DNA of 64,000 bases from Notospermus geniculatus (Eukaryota > Nemertea > Pilidiophora > Heteronemertea > Lineidae), in contig NMRB01000859.1 in NCBI GenBank assembly GCA_002633025.1, positions 126,145 through 190,144 of the forward strand. Reading direction: 5' to 3'. The notes under the pieces were generated by a model, which saw nothing but the letters and a program-made list of their open reading frames with translations, did not search any database and was not told where the DNA came from. Positions 22,005 to 35,700 of the stretch are shown here, in pieces (position 1 is the stretch's first letter; each line of letters starts with the position of its first letter). Made by a program: the position numbers and the translations under genes.

Positions 22005-22990
22005 ATAATTAGGCGTTTCATGCTGTCATGATGCTGTACAACAACATCACATATCTACGACAGACTGACTGAATATCTAAACCTGGGAGTTTTCCAAATT
22101 AATAAAACTAGTTATATGAATGCTATATATGCTCTACATTTTCAGGCCAAACTTGTATACATGTATACTAAGTACACTGAAGTGATCATTTGTGGGTAAA
22201 AATTAGGCATTTCGTGACCCGGACGCTGTGTTTATGAAGGGTGTATCTAAACACTAAAAACCAAGTGCTAAATGTATTATGTTGAGATGCACAGTGAGCC
22301 CAACGGAGATCCGCAAGCATTAACGGGAACCCTGGAGTTCCCGCAAAAAGGGAAAAAATAGAGAAAAAAAAGAAAAAATCACGAGTGAGACAACGCGAGT
22401 TTCGAACCTCCGACCTTCAGGTTGTTGAGCCGACATCCTGTGCACTACGCTAATCAACTGACCGCTATTTGTTACCTGGTTCAGGGCAATGCGTGTAACT
22501 CGACGTTTAAGCCAAACTTCGCGTACTGTTTGGCAAACCAGGGTCCTTATTCACAAAGCATCCGTACGCTTTAACGGATCCGTTAAGCCTCCGTTACGGT
22601 TTGCGCCGTATTCACGAAGCATCCGTACATTTACGCATCCGCAGAACACGTGCGTAAAATAGCGAATTTTTGCGGGAACTCCAGGGTTCCCGTAAAGGCT
22701 TGCGGATCTCCGTCGGGCTCACTGTGCATCTCGATTTAATACATTTAGCACTTGATTTTTCGTTCGCATCACGAAATGCCTAATTTGTACCCACAAATGA
22801 TCATTTCTGCAGTGTACATTAAGTATACATGTATACATCGCTACGTTTGGACTGAACAAAAATATAGAGTATATATAGCGTTAAAACTTGTTTATTAATT
22901 TGGAAAAATCCCAGGTTTAGATATTCCGGCAGGGTGTCCTAGACATGTGATGTTGTTGTACAGCATAAAACGCCTAATTATGTATTTTCA
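22005..22990. repeat. Long imperfect inverted repeat, arms about 340 bp
   Basis: Left arm about 22005-22350 and right arm about 22662-22990 pair over TAATTAGGCG, CTGTACAACAACATCACAT, GTATACATGTATAC, CACAAATGATCA and GAACTCCAGGGTTCCCG. The loop contains a tRNA-like sequence and the left end of a second foldback element whose right end lies outside this palindrome. Confidence 0.75.
22388..22475 (-). repeat. tRNA-like sequence (SINE head)
   Basis: The minus strand has GCGGTCAGTTGATTAGCGTA and, about 45 bases later, a B-box GGTTCGAAACTC. Stems are imperfect; a tRNA-derived SINE is favoured over an active tRNA gene. Confidence 0.5.
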
Positions 22991-23345
22991 AATCCCGGCG
23001 TGGTACGCTATTTAATGTGAATATCCATTGATTTCGTCTTGACGAAAAGTTGTAAATGTTCTTAAACTGTTAGGAATATCTTGCATTTGATTTCTTTATT
23101 TGCTCGGCACAATCGGGGGGAATACTCCAGCTGGCCATTAACTTTGATGGCACCAATCATATAACGATTCTAGGACGTTTACCCCCGGACAGTTACCCCC
23201 CCCCCCCGACACTACCGCAATTTAACGGATCTCTAACGGAACCTTTCGTGAATACGGCGTAGCGCAATTCTAACGGATCCGTTAGGCCACCCGTAAGGGC
23301 TTTTGCCGATCCGGTAATAGCGGAAGCTTTGTGAATAAGGTCCCT
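22545..23345. mobile_element. Foldback element with AGGGTCCTTATTCACAAAGC ends
   Basis: The left arm (22545-22640) carries TTAACGGATCCGTTA and pairs with the right arm (23205-23345) ending GCTTTGTGAATAAGG. It encloses only the right arm of the 22005-22990 palindrome. Confidence 0.7.
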
Positions 23346-23544
23346 GATGCTGTGAATTTTGGCTAAGAGTGGCACTGAAATCACGTCTCAGAGCATTATT
23401 TCTAGATTCCAAAATTTTCTGCCTCCCCCAGACACCCTCCGGAGCACACCTTTGTTACTCTTCACCATACTGTGAAATTTCATGCCTACGCTACAGGAGT
23501 AGTTCCACTTTTACAAGAATGCGCACCTCCCCAGGCTACGCCCT

Positions 23545-23760
23545 TGCGTCTCCTCAGCAAGCAGCAGGTCCCAGGTTCGAATCCCGGGTCATACGGGATT
23601 AATCATCCCTGGTTCTTCAGTTCGTCGCATAGGACATCAAGACGTGGTGCCTTGTAACTTGTGCCTTTACAAGGGCAAGTAAAAGACCCCCTCCAAATGA
23701 GTAGCTTGGGGTGCCGGTGGGCTCCTCCGTACTACCAGGGCCAATGATGATATGGCTATG
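23545..23760 (+). mobile_element. tRNA-related SINE
   Basis: B-box-like CCCAGGTTCGAATCCCGGG is followed by a body with TTCGTCGCATAGGACATC and GGCAAGTAAAAGACCCC. A related body fragment occurs at 32805-32905 (GGCAAGTAAAAGTCCCC). Confidence 0.6.
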
Positions 23761-24216
23761 GTTGACGGAAGCATCTGATACAACTGAAACACCTAGAAAG
23801 GAAACGGGCAAAATTCTCGTCAACAGAACAGCTACTGTTGCGATTCTTAGGGTCATGCCTAAATTTCAAAGCAAAACGAAATGTGACCCGTTCTGGCAAA
23901 AGCAGACGCATGTCGCTCAGAAGGTGAGCCTCAACAAACAAAGATGACACCAGGAGAGAATGGAAGAAATAGACTGCTTCAGATTTCACAATAGAAGACA
24001 ATTCTGAAACGACAAACATTTGGTCTCAACCTGCCAAGCTAAGAGCGACATGCCATAGATAGACATGCGTCTGCTTTTGCTAGAGCGAGTCGCAAATCAT
24101 CATGATGACAAGTCATCCTTGGACACACCTTACATTTATTTTTCCCAAACATGAGATTCTTACAAAACAAGCATTGTAGATGACGAATACAAGGAATTCC
24201 AGATTCTTTTTATCAG

Positions 24217-24321
24217 GAGAGTGCTGGAGTACAGTACTACCATCTACAGTTGGATACTGGAACCAAACTATCCTCAGCCCAAGTGTTCACCCAGTCCTTC
24301 GCAGGCCAGGGTGGATGCTGA
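24217..24321 (+). CDS. Possible terminal exon of an unidentified gene
   Basis: After a pyrimidine tract and CAG acceptor, 34 codons (ending VFTQSFAGQGGC) run to TGA, with AATAAA about 20 bases downstream. Its start phase does not match VWA5A-like exon 11. An alternative frame across the same stretch ends at a GTAAGT donor, so even the reading frame is uncertain. Confidence 0.2.
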   Translation, partial: ESAGVQYYHLQLDTGTKLSSAQVFTQSFAGQGGC

Positions 24322-25040
24322 AGGTAAGTTGTGTAAATGGAATAAAAAGTGATATACTGTGTCTGAGTTGAAGTGAATTAAATGAGAAAAACACATACAA
24401 ATTGTTATCACACGGTGCTCATAAGTTAAATGCAAAGATATACGACGCCACATCACCTCAAGTTTCAAGTTACCAAACAAAGAAAGAAAATATCACAGTT
24501 TTGTGGAGTTGCTCTCATAGTAGATTCCAGATTCCATATTACAATAGCAGGTATCAGCAACAAGTAGGCCTACAACTGGCACACAGCAACATGAGGTGAT
24601 GAAGAATAAACATTATTTAATACTAAATCACAGAAAGTGTTTGCATAAACCCTCTCCACCAAAAGCAAAAGCAAAATAAATCCATAAAATACAGCACCCC
24701 TATTATGTCAACTCAAAAAAGCAAAAATACTGCAACACAAAACCACTCCTGAAATGAGGTTCATAAAATCACAGGGAAAATCAGATCTGCATGTAGATTT
24801 TGAGGCAAGAAATGGCCTGATACCCTGAAAAGATACAACTGTTTCTTCTTCTAATAATAATATGCATATGAAAAATATACAAACTATGACATACACAGTG
24901 ATGGAGCAAACTCATTTTAATACAGGTGGAAGTATTCACTATTCACAATTTCTCTCTCTAACCAAGATGGTCAACAGGCAGCAATGACCCGGGAAAAAAT
25001 CGGTCTCATTGGTAAATTTTGGACGGAATGGAAAAACATA

Positions 25041-25156
25041 CATGTATCTACACTTACAGATGGTTAGAATTAGAATAACTATGCACATTCATGTAAGATT
25101 TATCACATGTATCTACACTTACAGATGGTAAGAATTAGAACAAATATGCACATTCA
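25041..25156. repeat. Tandem duplication, unit 65 bp
   Basis: CATGTATCTACACTTACAGA recurs at 25041 and 25106; the second unit is cut by the insertion at 25157, after which AGATTTATCACA resumes the repeat. Confidence 0.8.
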
Positions 25157-26019
25157 CAGGCACGGATCCAAGGGGGGGGCGCATGGGGGCGCGCGCCCCC
25201 CTTTTTTGGGCCGACCGAAAAAAAATTTTTTCACGAATATTGCCGACAACTACTTTATACGCTTGCAAACATAGGATACACAAGTTCTTACCATATGTAA
25301 GCCATATGCGCCAAGAACAGAACGTTCATGTACATACGCTATAAGATTCAAACTCAAACCAAATCCGTCAGCCGTCTTGCGACGGCAGGAAAACCAAAGC
25401 GGGAAACCGTTAACATGCACTATCATTCCGATGACGTGATTCTCGGCTGCCGCTATGTGACTCCTAGTCCCCACAGCCCAAGTCCAACCAATGATGAACC
25501 ACACTTACATGGCTAGAGTGTCCAATTTTGCTCTCAAATGCCGGGAAATGCCGTAAAAGCACTCTTATTTTCAAAAATTTTCCTGGGGGAACCCCCCGGA
25601 CCCCCCGCCGGTATTTCGGCTCGCGCCTTCGGCGCTCGCTGCTAAGAACTCGGTGTCTGGTGCACTATTTTACCGAATCTTTGCCACTCCTCTCCCACAA
25701 AAAAATCCTCCAGGACGTTCGTACGGCCCTACTTTTGTGTTGGGCTCTCTCAGACATGACGCTACAGTACCAAAATATCTGTTACGTCGGCCTAATCGGG
25801 ACCAAGGTTAATTTTGTAATACCGGTACGAGCGAATAGCAAAATCAAATTTTCAGTCTTGCTGTTTTCCGTTGCCAAGATGCCAGGAAAACGCTTCTAGG
25901 CACCTCAAATTTAAAATTTTCCTGGGGGAGGACCCCCAGACCCCCCGTCAGGGCTTCGCACCTTCGGCACTCGCATTGGTCTGCGCCCCCCCTTTCCAGA
26001 ATTCCTGGATCCGCGCCTG
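25157..26019. mobile_element. CAGGCACGGATCC family, long copy
   Basis: Left CAGGCACGGATCC, right GGATCCGCGCCTG, with internal C/G runs and two TTTTCCTGGGGG blocks. At 863 bp it is over three times the usual size and has no clear 5-bp duplication, so it may be a composite of two insertions. Confidence 0.65.
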
Positions 26020-26465
26020 AAAGATTTATCACAGCTTTAGTCAATATGTCATCAATGAGAGTACACCACTCAAAAAAAGTTGCAGTTACCCTGACCTCTT
26101 CATTTGGACGGATTTTGAGTACGGTAAACAATAAACATCTGATTTACTTGATTACAGAAAAGTCTGCAATCATTCAACAGTTTTAATACTGGTAATTACT
26201 GGTATAAGCAGAAAGTGTCCCTTATATTACAACCTTAAAAGCTACATTCTGATATTCAAGGAATAACAGACTAACTGAATAACTGCAAAAAATACAGCAA
26301 CAACAAGAAAATTCCTAAAAATTCCTCCATGTTTTTGTCATTCTTGATCGAGTTGGGCACAACCCCTTCCCTTCTCTGCCCCCTTTAGCAGCGCCAGAGG
26401 AATGGTCTCCAGGATACTAACTGTAACTCGTCTTTTAACAATCAGTATTGCCCTGGAGACATGAG

Positions 26466-26603
26466 GGAGATTGAGATAGCGACTTACCACGGATCCTTAT
26501 ACGTATACGGATAGAATTCTGTACAACGAGGACAAATTTTGTGTACATTTCGATCCGTATACGTATAAGGATCCGTGATCGCTGATCTCAACCTCCCTAT
26601 TGT
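26466..26603. mobile_element. Foldback MITE with ATACGTATA arms
   Basis: Arms GGATCCTTATACGTATACGG and complement, extended outward by GGGAGATTGAGAT and its partner. No coding capacity. Confidence 0.7.
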
Positions 26604-26776
26604 TTTCTATGCTGTTTTTGATGTCTTCACCAGTTCTCTCTCATCATTTTGTCATTAGGTGGACAGGTATAAACAACCAGTGCAAATTTTCACACAAAGT
26701 GCATTTAAGAAGTATAAAGCGGCTTCATGGATCCATCATCTTCCGAGGTCACAAACCATGCCAGCTGTTAATGCCT

Positions 26777-29700
26777 CTATGATGGAGGAAACAGCACACA
26801 GTAGGACACATAGAGGGGCTTGGACATGTTGGTGAGCTTCAGCACCTGAAATGAGACAGAAACTTATGTGAATGATACATAATGAGGCAGGTCAAGAGAT
26901 TTTTAAATTTCTAGTTTTTCTAGCTTTCTAGATTTTTAGATTTCAAACATTATGTCTGAATAGATGAACACCCCTCAGTACAAGTGTCCAAAAGTGGCAG
27001 GCAAGCTCCTGCCACTGCTGGGTACACAATTAAAATCTTGCCAGTCAGGGGCCATATTCATGAAGCCTTCGCAACTCTGCCTGCACGCAAATCTATTTTA
27101 AGGCAGTCAGTGAACAAAGGGCATATGCAGTCAAACAACAACTTGCGTGCACGCACAGTTGCGAAGGCTTCATGAATATGGGAATGGCCCCAGGACACTT
27201 GTGCTGAGGGGTATGAAAATAACTGTTGATTAAAGCTAAGTTCTTGATACTAAATAGTACACATTATTACAAGAAGATTTCAAAATAAAGAAGTCTGAAA
27301 CGGGACAAGTGGTTACATTACCCACCTCACTCTTGCTAGTTTTGTTGCCAAGACCGAACTTTTGTGTGATGACCCCTGTGGAGAAGAACTTGTAATCTCC
27401 ATTTTGTATTGTCTGAACGCTGATGCAGTATTTCAGCTCCCGATCTGCCCGCATGGAGAACGTTTGCCGTTCAGACTGTCGGAATGATAGGATTGGGTCA
27501 CCTGGCTTCAGCCGCTGAAAGTTCAATCAAAATGTTAATAACTGTCAGCCTCAGATCAGGAAGGTACACAAGAGTTCCCTGATTCGTTGCTCCAAGATGT
27601 GCAACTGATACCATATTACATATATTTTTGCCCACATTCTCCTTTCTATCTCAATTTTCACTTCAACAAAATACTACACCACATAACTGATAAAGATATC
27701 AAAAAACAGCACAAAAACGACACACAGTATACAATAAATCGGAAAGTCGTCTCCGAATATTTCGCAAATTTTCGACCCCAATCGGGGTCTTCCTCAGGCG
27801 CTATGTAGAAGAGATCCCAAGCGTTATGTAGAAGAGATCCCAGAGGGATCTCTTCTGGGATCTCTCTGGGATCTCTTCTACATAGCGCCTGAGGAAGACC
27901 CCGATTGGGGCCGAAAATTTGCGAAATATTCGGAGACGACATAACTGATAGAGACAAATTCAGGACCATTTAGTGAAAGGCATCGCGTAAAACATCCTCC
28001 CACAGCAGAGGTTTTTACCTCGCTCCTCTTCATCCACTCACACTTTATGTGCAAGTGTATAAACAGGAGCAAGACCGAAGCCCTGCTGTTGGACGATGCA
28101 AGTGAAAACTGTTCTAACCTGCATATAGAAACTGTAGGAGTTGTCTACAACCTGCTGAACCACTTTCAGTTCAAAATGGAAGCCATGTAGAGATAGTATA
28201 TCTGAATGGTAGTGCGGCTCCTGGAGAAAAAGATTTTGATTTGAAATGTGCAAGATTCAACCATTCTTTCCACACACTGAGACCGTATTTTTTAATTTGC
28301 TCACAATGGATACCAGTAGTCATTGAGATCATGGAGATGAAAGGGTGGACTGTATCATTTTGGAAAATATCCCTTTGCACAAGATTATAACATTTGTGTG
28401 GCGGTCTAGGAAAACCCGTCGGAAGTTGCTGAACGACAGGATTGCCAGTGCATTGATCTGCGACTGTTCACCTGTTACGTAGAACATTTCAGCTATTGAA
28501 ATGTGCAGGTTCACCAAGGCCATTAACACTTTCCTCAACCGCGACATCTGACAGGTTTTCCTCGACCGCCTGACATTTGACTCCAGAATTGTTCATATGC
28601 ATCCATGAACCTCACCTCATCCACCACAAAACCGTGCCGAACGGCGTAGATATCGAAGTTGTTCATGTTGACCATGTCTCCACCAGCTTGTAGCTGAAAG
28701 ATTCAGTTTTATATTAAGGTTTTTTCACCCACTTATCTCGTCCCAAACAACATCATCTACTACGTTAGAATAAAAACAGGTGATGTATTGTGAGAACGGA
28801 CTTTATTCTTTGATCATTGGCAGCAGTTCCATCTAGCAACAAGTGGAAGAACTACCACTTTTGCCACCAATACACCACATGGCAAACACCAGGTTGGCAA
28901 ATGCATTGATGATAACTTACATCAGGCAATTGCTGTTAAAGCATGAATGAAGCAGAGACGCTCTTTGATTTGAGAATGGACTTGCCTGTGTGAAGTCATA
29001 GCTGTTTGTTCAATCAAGTCAAATGTACAAGCAACTTAACTATAGTACGTTTAAGTCATCTGGAGCTCGATGGGCGGAACTGCGGTTGTCAGGCAGACCT
29101 TGGTATTGTTGACGAAGTCTGGCTATTGACATGCATTTTATTGACAGGACACTTCCAGCCAATCCCATGCCTGTGCCTGTGTTCAATTTCAAATCAAGGT
29201 CCAGTTGTATGTTCAATTTCAAACCAAGGTTCAGCTGGTTAGAAAACAATGTGCGTTGGACCGTTTAGAGTAAACCCTAAGTTCATTGTCTTCTGGTTAC
29301 TAAGGGTTTGATTGACATACGCCCATCGAGCTCCAGATGACCAAAACTTACTACCGGTATAATATATTCTTGGAAAAGAAACTATGGCTAAAGTGGGGTA
29401 CATAAAGTGTATGATTTGACTGTTTAAGATTTGACATACATGCATTTTGAAGCAACACAATTTATGAGGAATAAAGCAAGCAAGTTAGAATAGGAGCCAA
29501 CACTTTCAAACCACACCAAGACTTACGGCATGGTAGTGCTGCGTGAGGACCTTGATAATCCACGACTGAGGGATTATATTCATCTGTTGCATATCTTGAA
29601 TATAATTGGCTGGAAGAGAGGAGGACGGGAGAAAGGACGGGTAACTACGGTTTAGCAATAGGTATGGTAACTACGGTAACATGGGTAACTAGACTTACAA

Positions 29701-32700
29701 CTATAATAACATGCAAGGTTAGGACAGGTGAGACATGAATTACACTCCTTCTAGTAACTGTCCCTATGGAAGCGCCACCCACGTAAATGTACATGTATGA
29801 TGTTTTGTAAAGAATTTGGGCAAGTTTTAAGTGCAACTACCACACACCATTCTGTTTCACAGTACCTAATAATACTGGTAAGTTCCTCTACTGTGAGTTT
29901 CGGAGGAGAAACAGGTTTCAGGAAACATAGAAATGGTAAAACATTCTATTCACGATGAAAAAGCTATTTACAGTTAACTAGGATTCATGGGACAACCTCA
30001 ACATTCAGCACAACAAATTGCACAGAATTTAAGCAAGGATTTCTATGCTAAAGATGGATAGTAATCAAGGACTTACTGTCTGTGATCCCATGAAGCCGGA
30101 GGGCTGAGAACAATGGAGCAAAGTACTGACCCTCCTGTCTTTCAATGAAGGCGTTAGATTTTGGCAAGCTGAAAATAGATAGGTGTTAACATCCAAGACA
30201 TAAAAATGTCCTATAATCGAGTGTAAAGCCAGGCGTACAACTGTACATTGCGACTTCAATGGAAGCAACTGATCTGATCAGTCGCTGGTGATATATGCGC
30301 TGCACTTACAAATTCAGCAACGTACATGTACATCGCACTTGTGACTGGCAGCAACTCAGGTAACATCTGGGCCGTTGAGACTCGATTTACTTCAGAAAAC
30401 TGGCATTGATCAGTCGCAAGCCCACGTACATTGCAGCGACTGAACAAAACTGGATACAACTAGTCGCCAGAAAGTTGAACATGTGCAACTCACGGCGACT
30501 GCAAAATCTCAGTTCCAGCGAGTCGCAAGGGTGCGTGCATCGACCGTTTCTGGCGACTGATCAGTCGCCTCCAGTTCCAGCTAGATCCTCCCGGTTGCCA
30601 GGTAGCTCAGTGGTGACGAGTTGTATCTAGTCGCAATGATTTGTTCTGTTTGTACTAGTCAGACCATCCTAAGGTAATCAGCGATTTTTACGGCTTGTTC
30701 CCTACGTCACAGCACAGAAACACTCTAGCTCAGGAGGTAGTCTGAGTGAATGGACAGACGGTCAAACAGTCCAACACTAAATGAAGAAACCGAAATGAAA
30801 CTCACTTGTTGAAATAAGCAATAATAGTACTGAGTGAAGGCATGAGCTGTATCTCAGGATTCAGCTGTAAGAACAACCAGTAGGCAAGGACCTTGTACGG
30901 CGCGTATTCATTGAAGACAAACAAGCGATGTGTTTGGATGATTTTCTGGAGAAGACGCATGGGAACCTGGCGAAGCTGGATCTGGGTAGATAACTGGAAA
31001 GAAGAGAAGATTGTAAGTAAAAGCATGACTTCTTCTTTGTCCTCTTCTCTGTGGTTTGAATATCAAGTATAAGATACAGAGCCAGTATGGTATAATTTAA
31101 TAAGTCCATCTTCCGAATGAATAAGGCATGCATGATTGAAAGAATCAGGGCAGGGGCGGATCCACGATTTTGGAAAAGAGGGGCACACTGTGCTAGAAAC
31201 ATTGAAATCTGCGGCGAATTTCAATGATTTGCTCCAAATTTCAGAATTTCATGGTCGATTTTACAATACAGATTTGTTGGCCGAAAGGGGGGCATGTGCC
31301 GGGAGCCCCTTGAATCCACGCCTGACAATATGTAACTTTACCTGTGGAATAAGATTTAGCTCCAGCCATCTCTCACAAGCATTGATGACTTGGTCCTGTT
31401 CAAACTGAAAAGATAAGATCATTCTAAGCCAAGGAATTCTTTCCATTTTCTTATGACTTAATGATTTGATTGAAGTGTACAGAGAAACAACACACTTGAA
31501 GAATCTCACCATCTCAATGTCTCAATTAGGAAGCCTACCTTGAGAGCAGCCTCATGATAGGCACACACCGACCTAGTGGTGATGGTTTTCAACATGGATG
31601 CAACACATCCCTCCATGAGATTCCGGAACTTAAGATGATACGCAGCCGCCATGACACCAACTAGTTCCTCACGATCTATCTCCATCTCATCATGGTAAAG
31701 ATTGCCGAGGGCGATTGCCAATGCTGAAGAGAGGAACAGTTTTTTAATTTCATCTCAAGGCTTGTTTTCACATAACATGATTAAGAAGGGAATAGACTCT
31801 ATCACTCCAAAAGAGTGCAGCACTTGACGGGTTAGCATCATGACGTCCCACATGTCATTTCATGATGTCTTGAGGTGATATGAAAAAAACAAATTGTTTC
31901 CTGATGTTATGATCGCTGAAACAACTGGATTTTTTTTCGAGTCACGTCATGGCGTTCAGAAGTGACGTCCGGGATGTCATGACGCTGCCCCGTCAGGTGC
32001 TGCACTCTTTTGGAGTGATATCGTCTATTAATGTGATGTCTTGAGTTGAAATCTTGGCAGAGATGCATTCAACGCACATTTCATGTTAGTTTCAAAGACT
32101 ACAGCCAAAATATTAGTAAATCAGATCCCCCAAATGTATTCTCAATGTGAGGAAGAACTCTCCACAACAGCAGATTCCACCACGGCTTGCGGCAAGCGAA
32201 GCAGTTTTCACAGGCATTAGGATAATCAACAGGCGTTTAAACCATCGAAGGATTATCCAACATCCTGTGAAAACCGCACCGCTCGCCACATACCATGGCC
32301 GGCGGAACCCACTGTTGCGGAAAAGGGGCTTTACAGTTGGTTCTTCACACCTCTTAGTCTTACCATTCTTAGTGATTAGGGGATCATCAATCTCCAGTTC
32401 TATTACTGTCATGTTATTCAATCGTTTTTCAGCGACGTGTTTTGGATGGGTCAGGCCACATTCTGTCCGATCCGTCTCACAATCTTCACGAACATTGATG
32501 CCTTCCTGCGGAGGGTTACTGTAGAAGTTATTTTTCCTAATATACTCATCAAGAGTGTCTGATGTCTTTTCTCTGTAATATACTTGTGGTTCTGGTGAGG
32601 TGCTGCCATGAAGGAGCTGAGATAACATATCTGCTTTCCGTAGATACGGCCGGTGTAGTTCCCAGTTCATACCAAGGCACTTGAGAAGGACATCTGAAAA

Positions 32701-35700
32701 GGTGGGACAAGAAAGTTAACAGGCTACCTCTGAAGAAAGCAGAGTAAAAATTCAAGTATTGTAATTCGCTTTAATTGTGAATACAATCACATGCTTTGAC
32801 AGTAAGGGCCGTTTGCACGGCCACGGGTCGGACTTCAGCCACACAGTAAGGGACAGTAAGCCGTAGTGCCTTGTACTTTGTGAGGGCAAGTAAAAGTCCC
32901 CACCCTAGTATCTGCAGTACACATACAGCTTCAGACAAGGAAACACATTTACCTGGACCCGAGACATTACCACTTTTCTTTGAGTGGTAGAGAAATATAT
33001 CAAGAGGTAATGTAGGCCGTGCTCGACTGGGCACAAATTTTCTCAGTGGTCCCACACCCTTGGAATATCTTGTATACACTGGAGCACTTGCTGGTTGAAG
33101 CAGAGCATTCGCTGATCGAGACACTGAGGGTAATGTTTTCAAATCAGGCATCTCAGGTATTGTTGCCATAGTTTTTGGACGGTCGTCACTGACACGGAAG
33201 CTGTAAGGTTTGGTCAAGTCCCTGTTGAGCGATGTCATGGGGCCCTCCGCTGAAATATAGAGGTAAGACAGATTTATGATGTGTCTGGTTCAGACATCAT
33301 TTCTGATTCGGATCCACAAATATGTCACCAACGAAACCACTACCGGTAAGTCAGAAATAAGTTTTATTGTTCAAATCACACTGAAGGTTCCAGTGGGAAT
33401 CAACGGTTCTTAAAACTTGCTCCCTCGATTTTTATGCAGTGATGGAGAGACCTTGGAGGAATCCTCCAAGGAGGGACAGAGTAGCGAGCACTGGGATCCC
33501 ATGAATACCTCAGGTTATGAGTCATGACAACCCATGGTCCGTTTTAATAGTTACTCTACTGATGGTCATTATGTTGACTACATTCATAACTACATTTAAG
33601 AGAAATATCATCTGAACGACAACTTTAAAGTGTCCTCCAACTCAAATTGTTTGGAAATGAAACAAAGGCCTGAAGCTGTTAACTTTCCACAACTGCAATT
33701 TCAGGTACAACACAAAAACTGGAACTGCGACCAATACTACTTTGTCATCAAACAGATAGTTACCTGTGATGATATGCATCATACTGTCATTATAACTTGT
33801 TTTCATAGCTCTTATTGCTTGTGTTGATCCCAACAAATCACTGCCAAGAGATTCAGGATAACGCCAACGATTTGTGCTTCCCACCTGTCTCCTCATGCGA
33901 CATCTTGGAGTTACTTGAAACTGAGAAAAAGAGGAGTACATGTACTTTAAACCAGTGTATTGGAATTCTGATGAATTTTGAGGAGGATCTGTGTTTCTCT
34001 GTTTGGCTAAATTTTCCTCACCCACCTTCCCTCTGGATTTAGACTGAGAGTGACGTAAATATAATTCACATGACTGGCACACAGTGGCATGAATGGAATC
34101 AATCTAAATTCACCAGTTATTGAATTTGAGAGTTTAGGCTACCATGCTGAGTGAATTTTGTTGACAGCAAACTTACTCTGTCTGGTTGTTTTCCATCCAC
34201 TACAACTCCCATCAGAGCTGTCACTGGTGCTATCATTATCGCTCTAGAAAAAAAGACAAAAAACTGAGGGCATGTAAGTTAACATGGCTCATCTGCTTAC
34301 TAACTAGGCCTACTGAAAGGCAGTAGGCCTAACGTTAGGCCTAGGCCTACCCTCAACAAGGGGCCATTGATCACAGGTTCTTGTTGTTATCTAACCACAA
34401 GAACCTGTCCATTGATTGGCATTTCTTTTTCATGGGGTTTTTGCTGATTTTGAATAAATATTATGAAATAACACCTGCCTGTCCCTCAAACACTTTTCTC
34501 GCCGAAAACCTGCCAGTGCCACCCTGCCATTTAAAGGAGCACGTTATTGCCACTTTTTCTCGACATCCAGCGCCCCCACTCTCTAATCAAAGGGACTAAC
34601 CAGTCGGGAACATAGGGCCGATCGGCCGATCACCGCTCGATCGGGCGATTAGCGGCAGAACGGCCGATTTTTGCACCAACCGATCGACAGGCAACGCCTA
34701 GATCTACCGGCGGTTTTCACAGAATGGACTTTCCGCAAACAAATACACGTATCCGCATGCAGATAACGTTGGAAACAGGAAGACGGCAATTTATCGCTTG
34801 TGTATGAAAAAAACTGCATTTGAATAAATTCGTCTGCTGATTTTAGAGAGGAAAATGTATATAAGTGCCCTCTCTAGAGTGTTTGAAAGACATTTTTTTA
34901 GTGATATGAATGTTTCTACGAGTAATTATTCTTTTAGAATGTTGGAATTGACTTAATTTAACTGTTAAGTGGACAAAAGTGAGGGTAGGTCTTCCAGAAT
35001 GTCGGCACTTCGACCTGTGACACCAACGGCCGTTCTAGCTGCGATTTATGATAATGAGATTTTGCAGCTCGTTCTACCGCCAATTGTCCGATCAGCTGGT
35101 GATCGGCCGATCGGCCCTATGTTCCCGACTGCTAACAACGTTTCGGCGAATGACCCGATTCATGGATTTACTGCATACATTTCGTAATGCATTTTTGTAG
35201 TTCGTCTTACTGCCGCTAGGTGGCTCCCTTTACGTCAGCAGTCAAATAACGCATTTGTGATCCAATACTGTGCTCCTTTAAACCCGTAATCTGTTTAAAG
35301 TTACTAATAATTTGTTTCAACACTTCCACCCGGACCATCGTAGGCCTAAGCCTGTAGGCCCAACCAATGTTGGCCCCCGGCCCCCTTGTCGCGGCCGGCC
35401 TTTTTGACGTTAATTAATAATTGTCATGATTGATTGATGATTCTGTCAATCTGTGTACCGTACTGATGCAATGCATCAATCAATGCAACCAGTCCACTGC
35501 GCTGCAAATGCATGTAGGCCTAGCCTATGTAGGCTTAACAGGCCTAGGTCTAGGCCTATTCATGTATTTATGTAGGCCTAGCCTACCTGCCTGTCACGCT
35601 GTGTGTGTGTACTGTGTGTGCCTGTGAGTGTGTGTGCACATCATCTGCATCCCGCATGCAAACAAACAAAATAGGCGGCCGTGGCTAACTCTTTTTTCAG

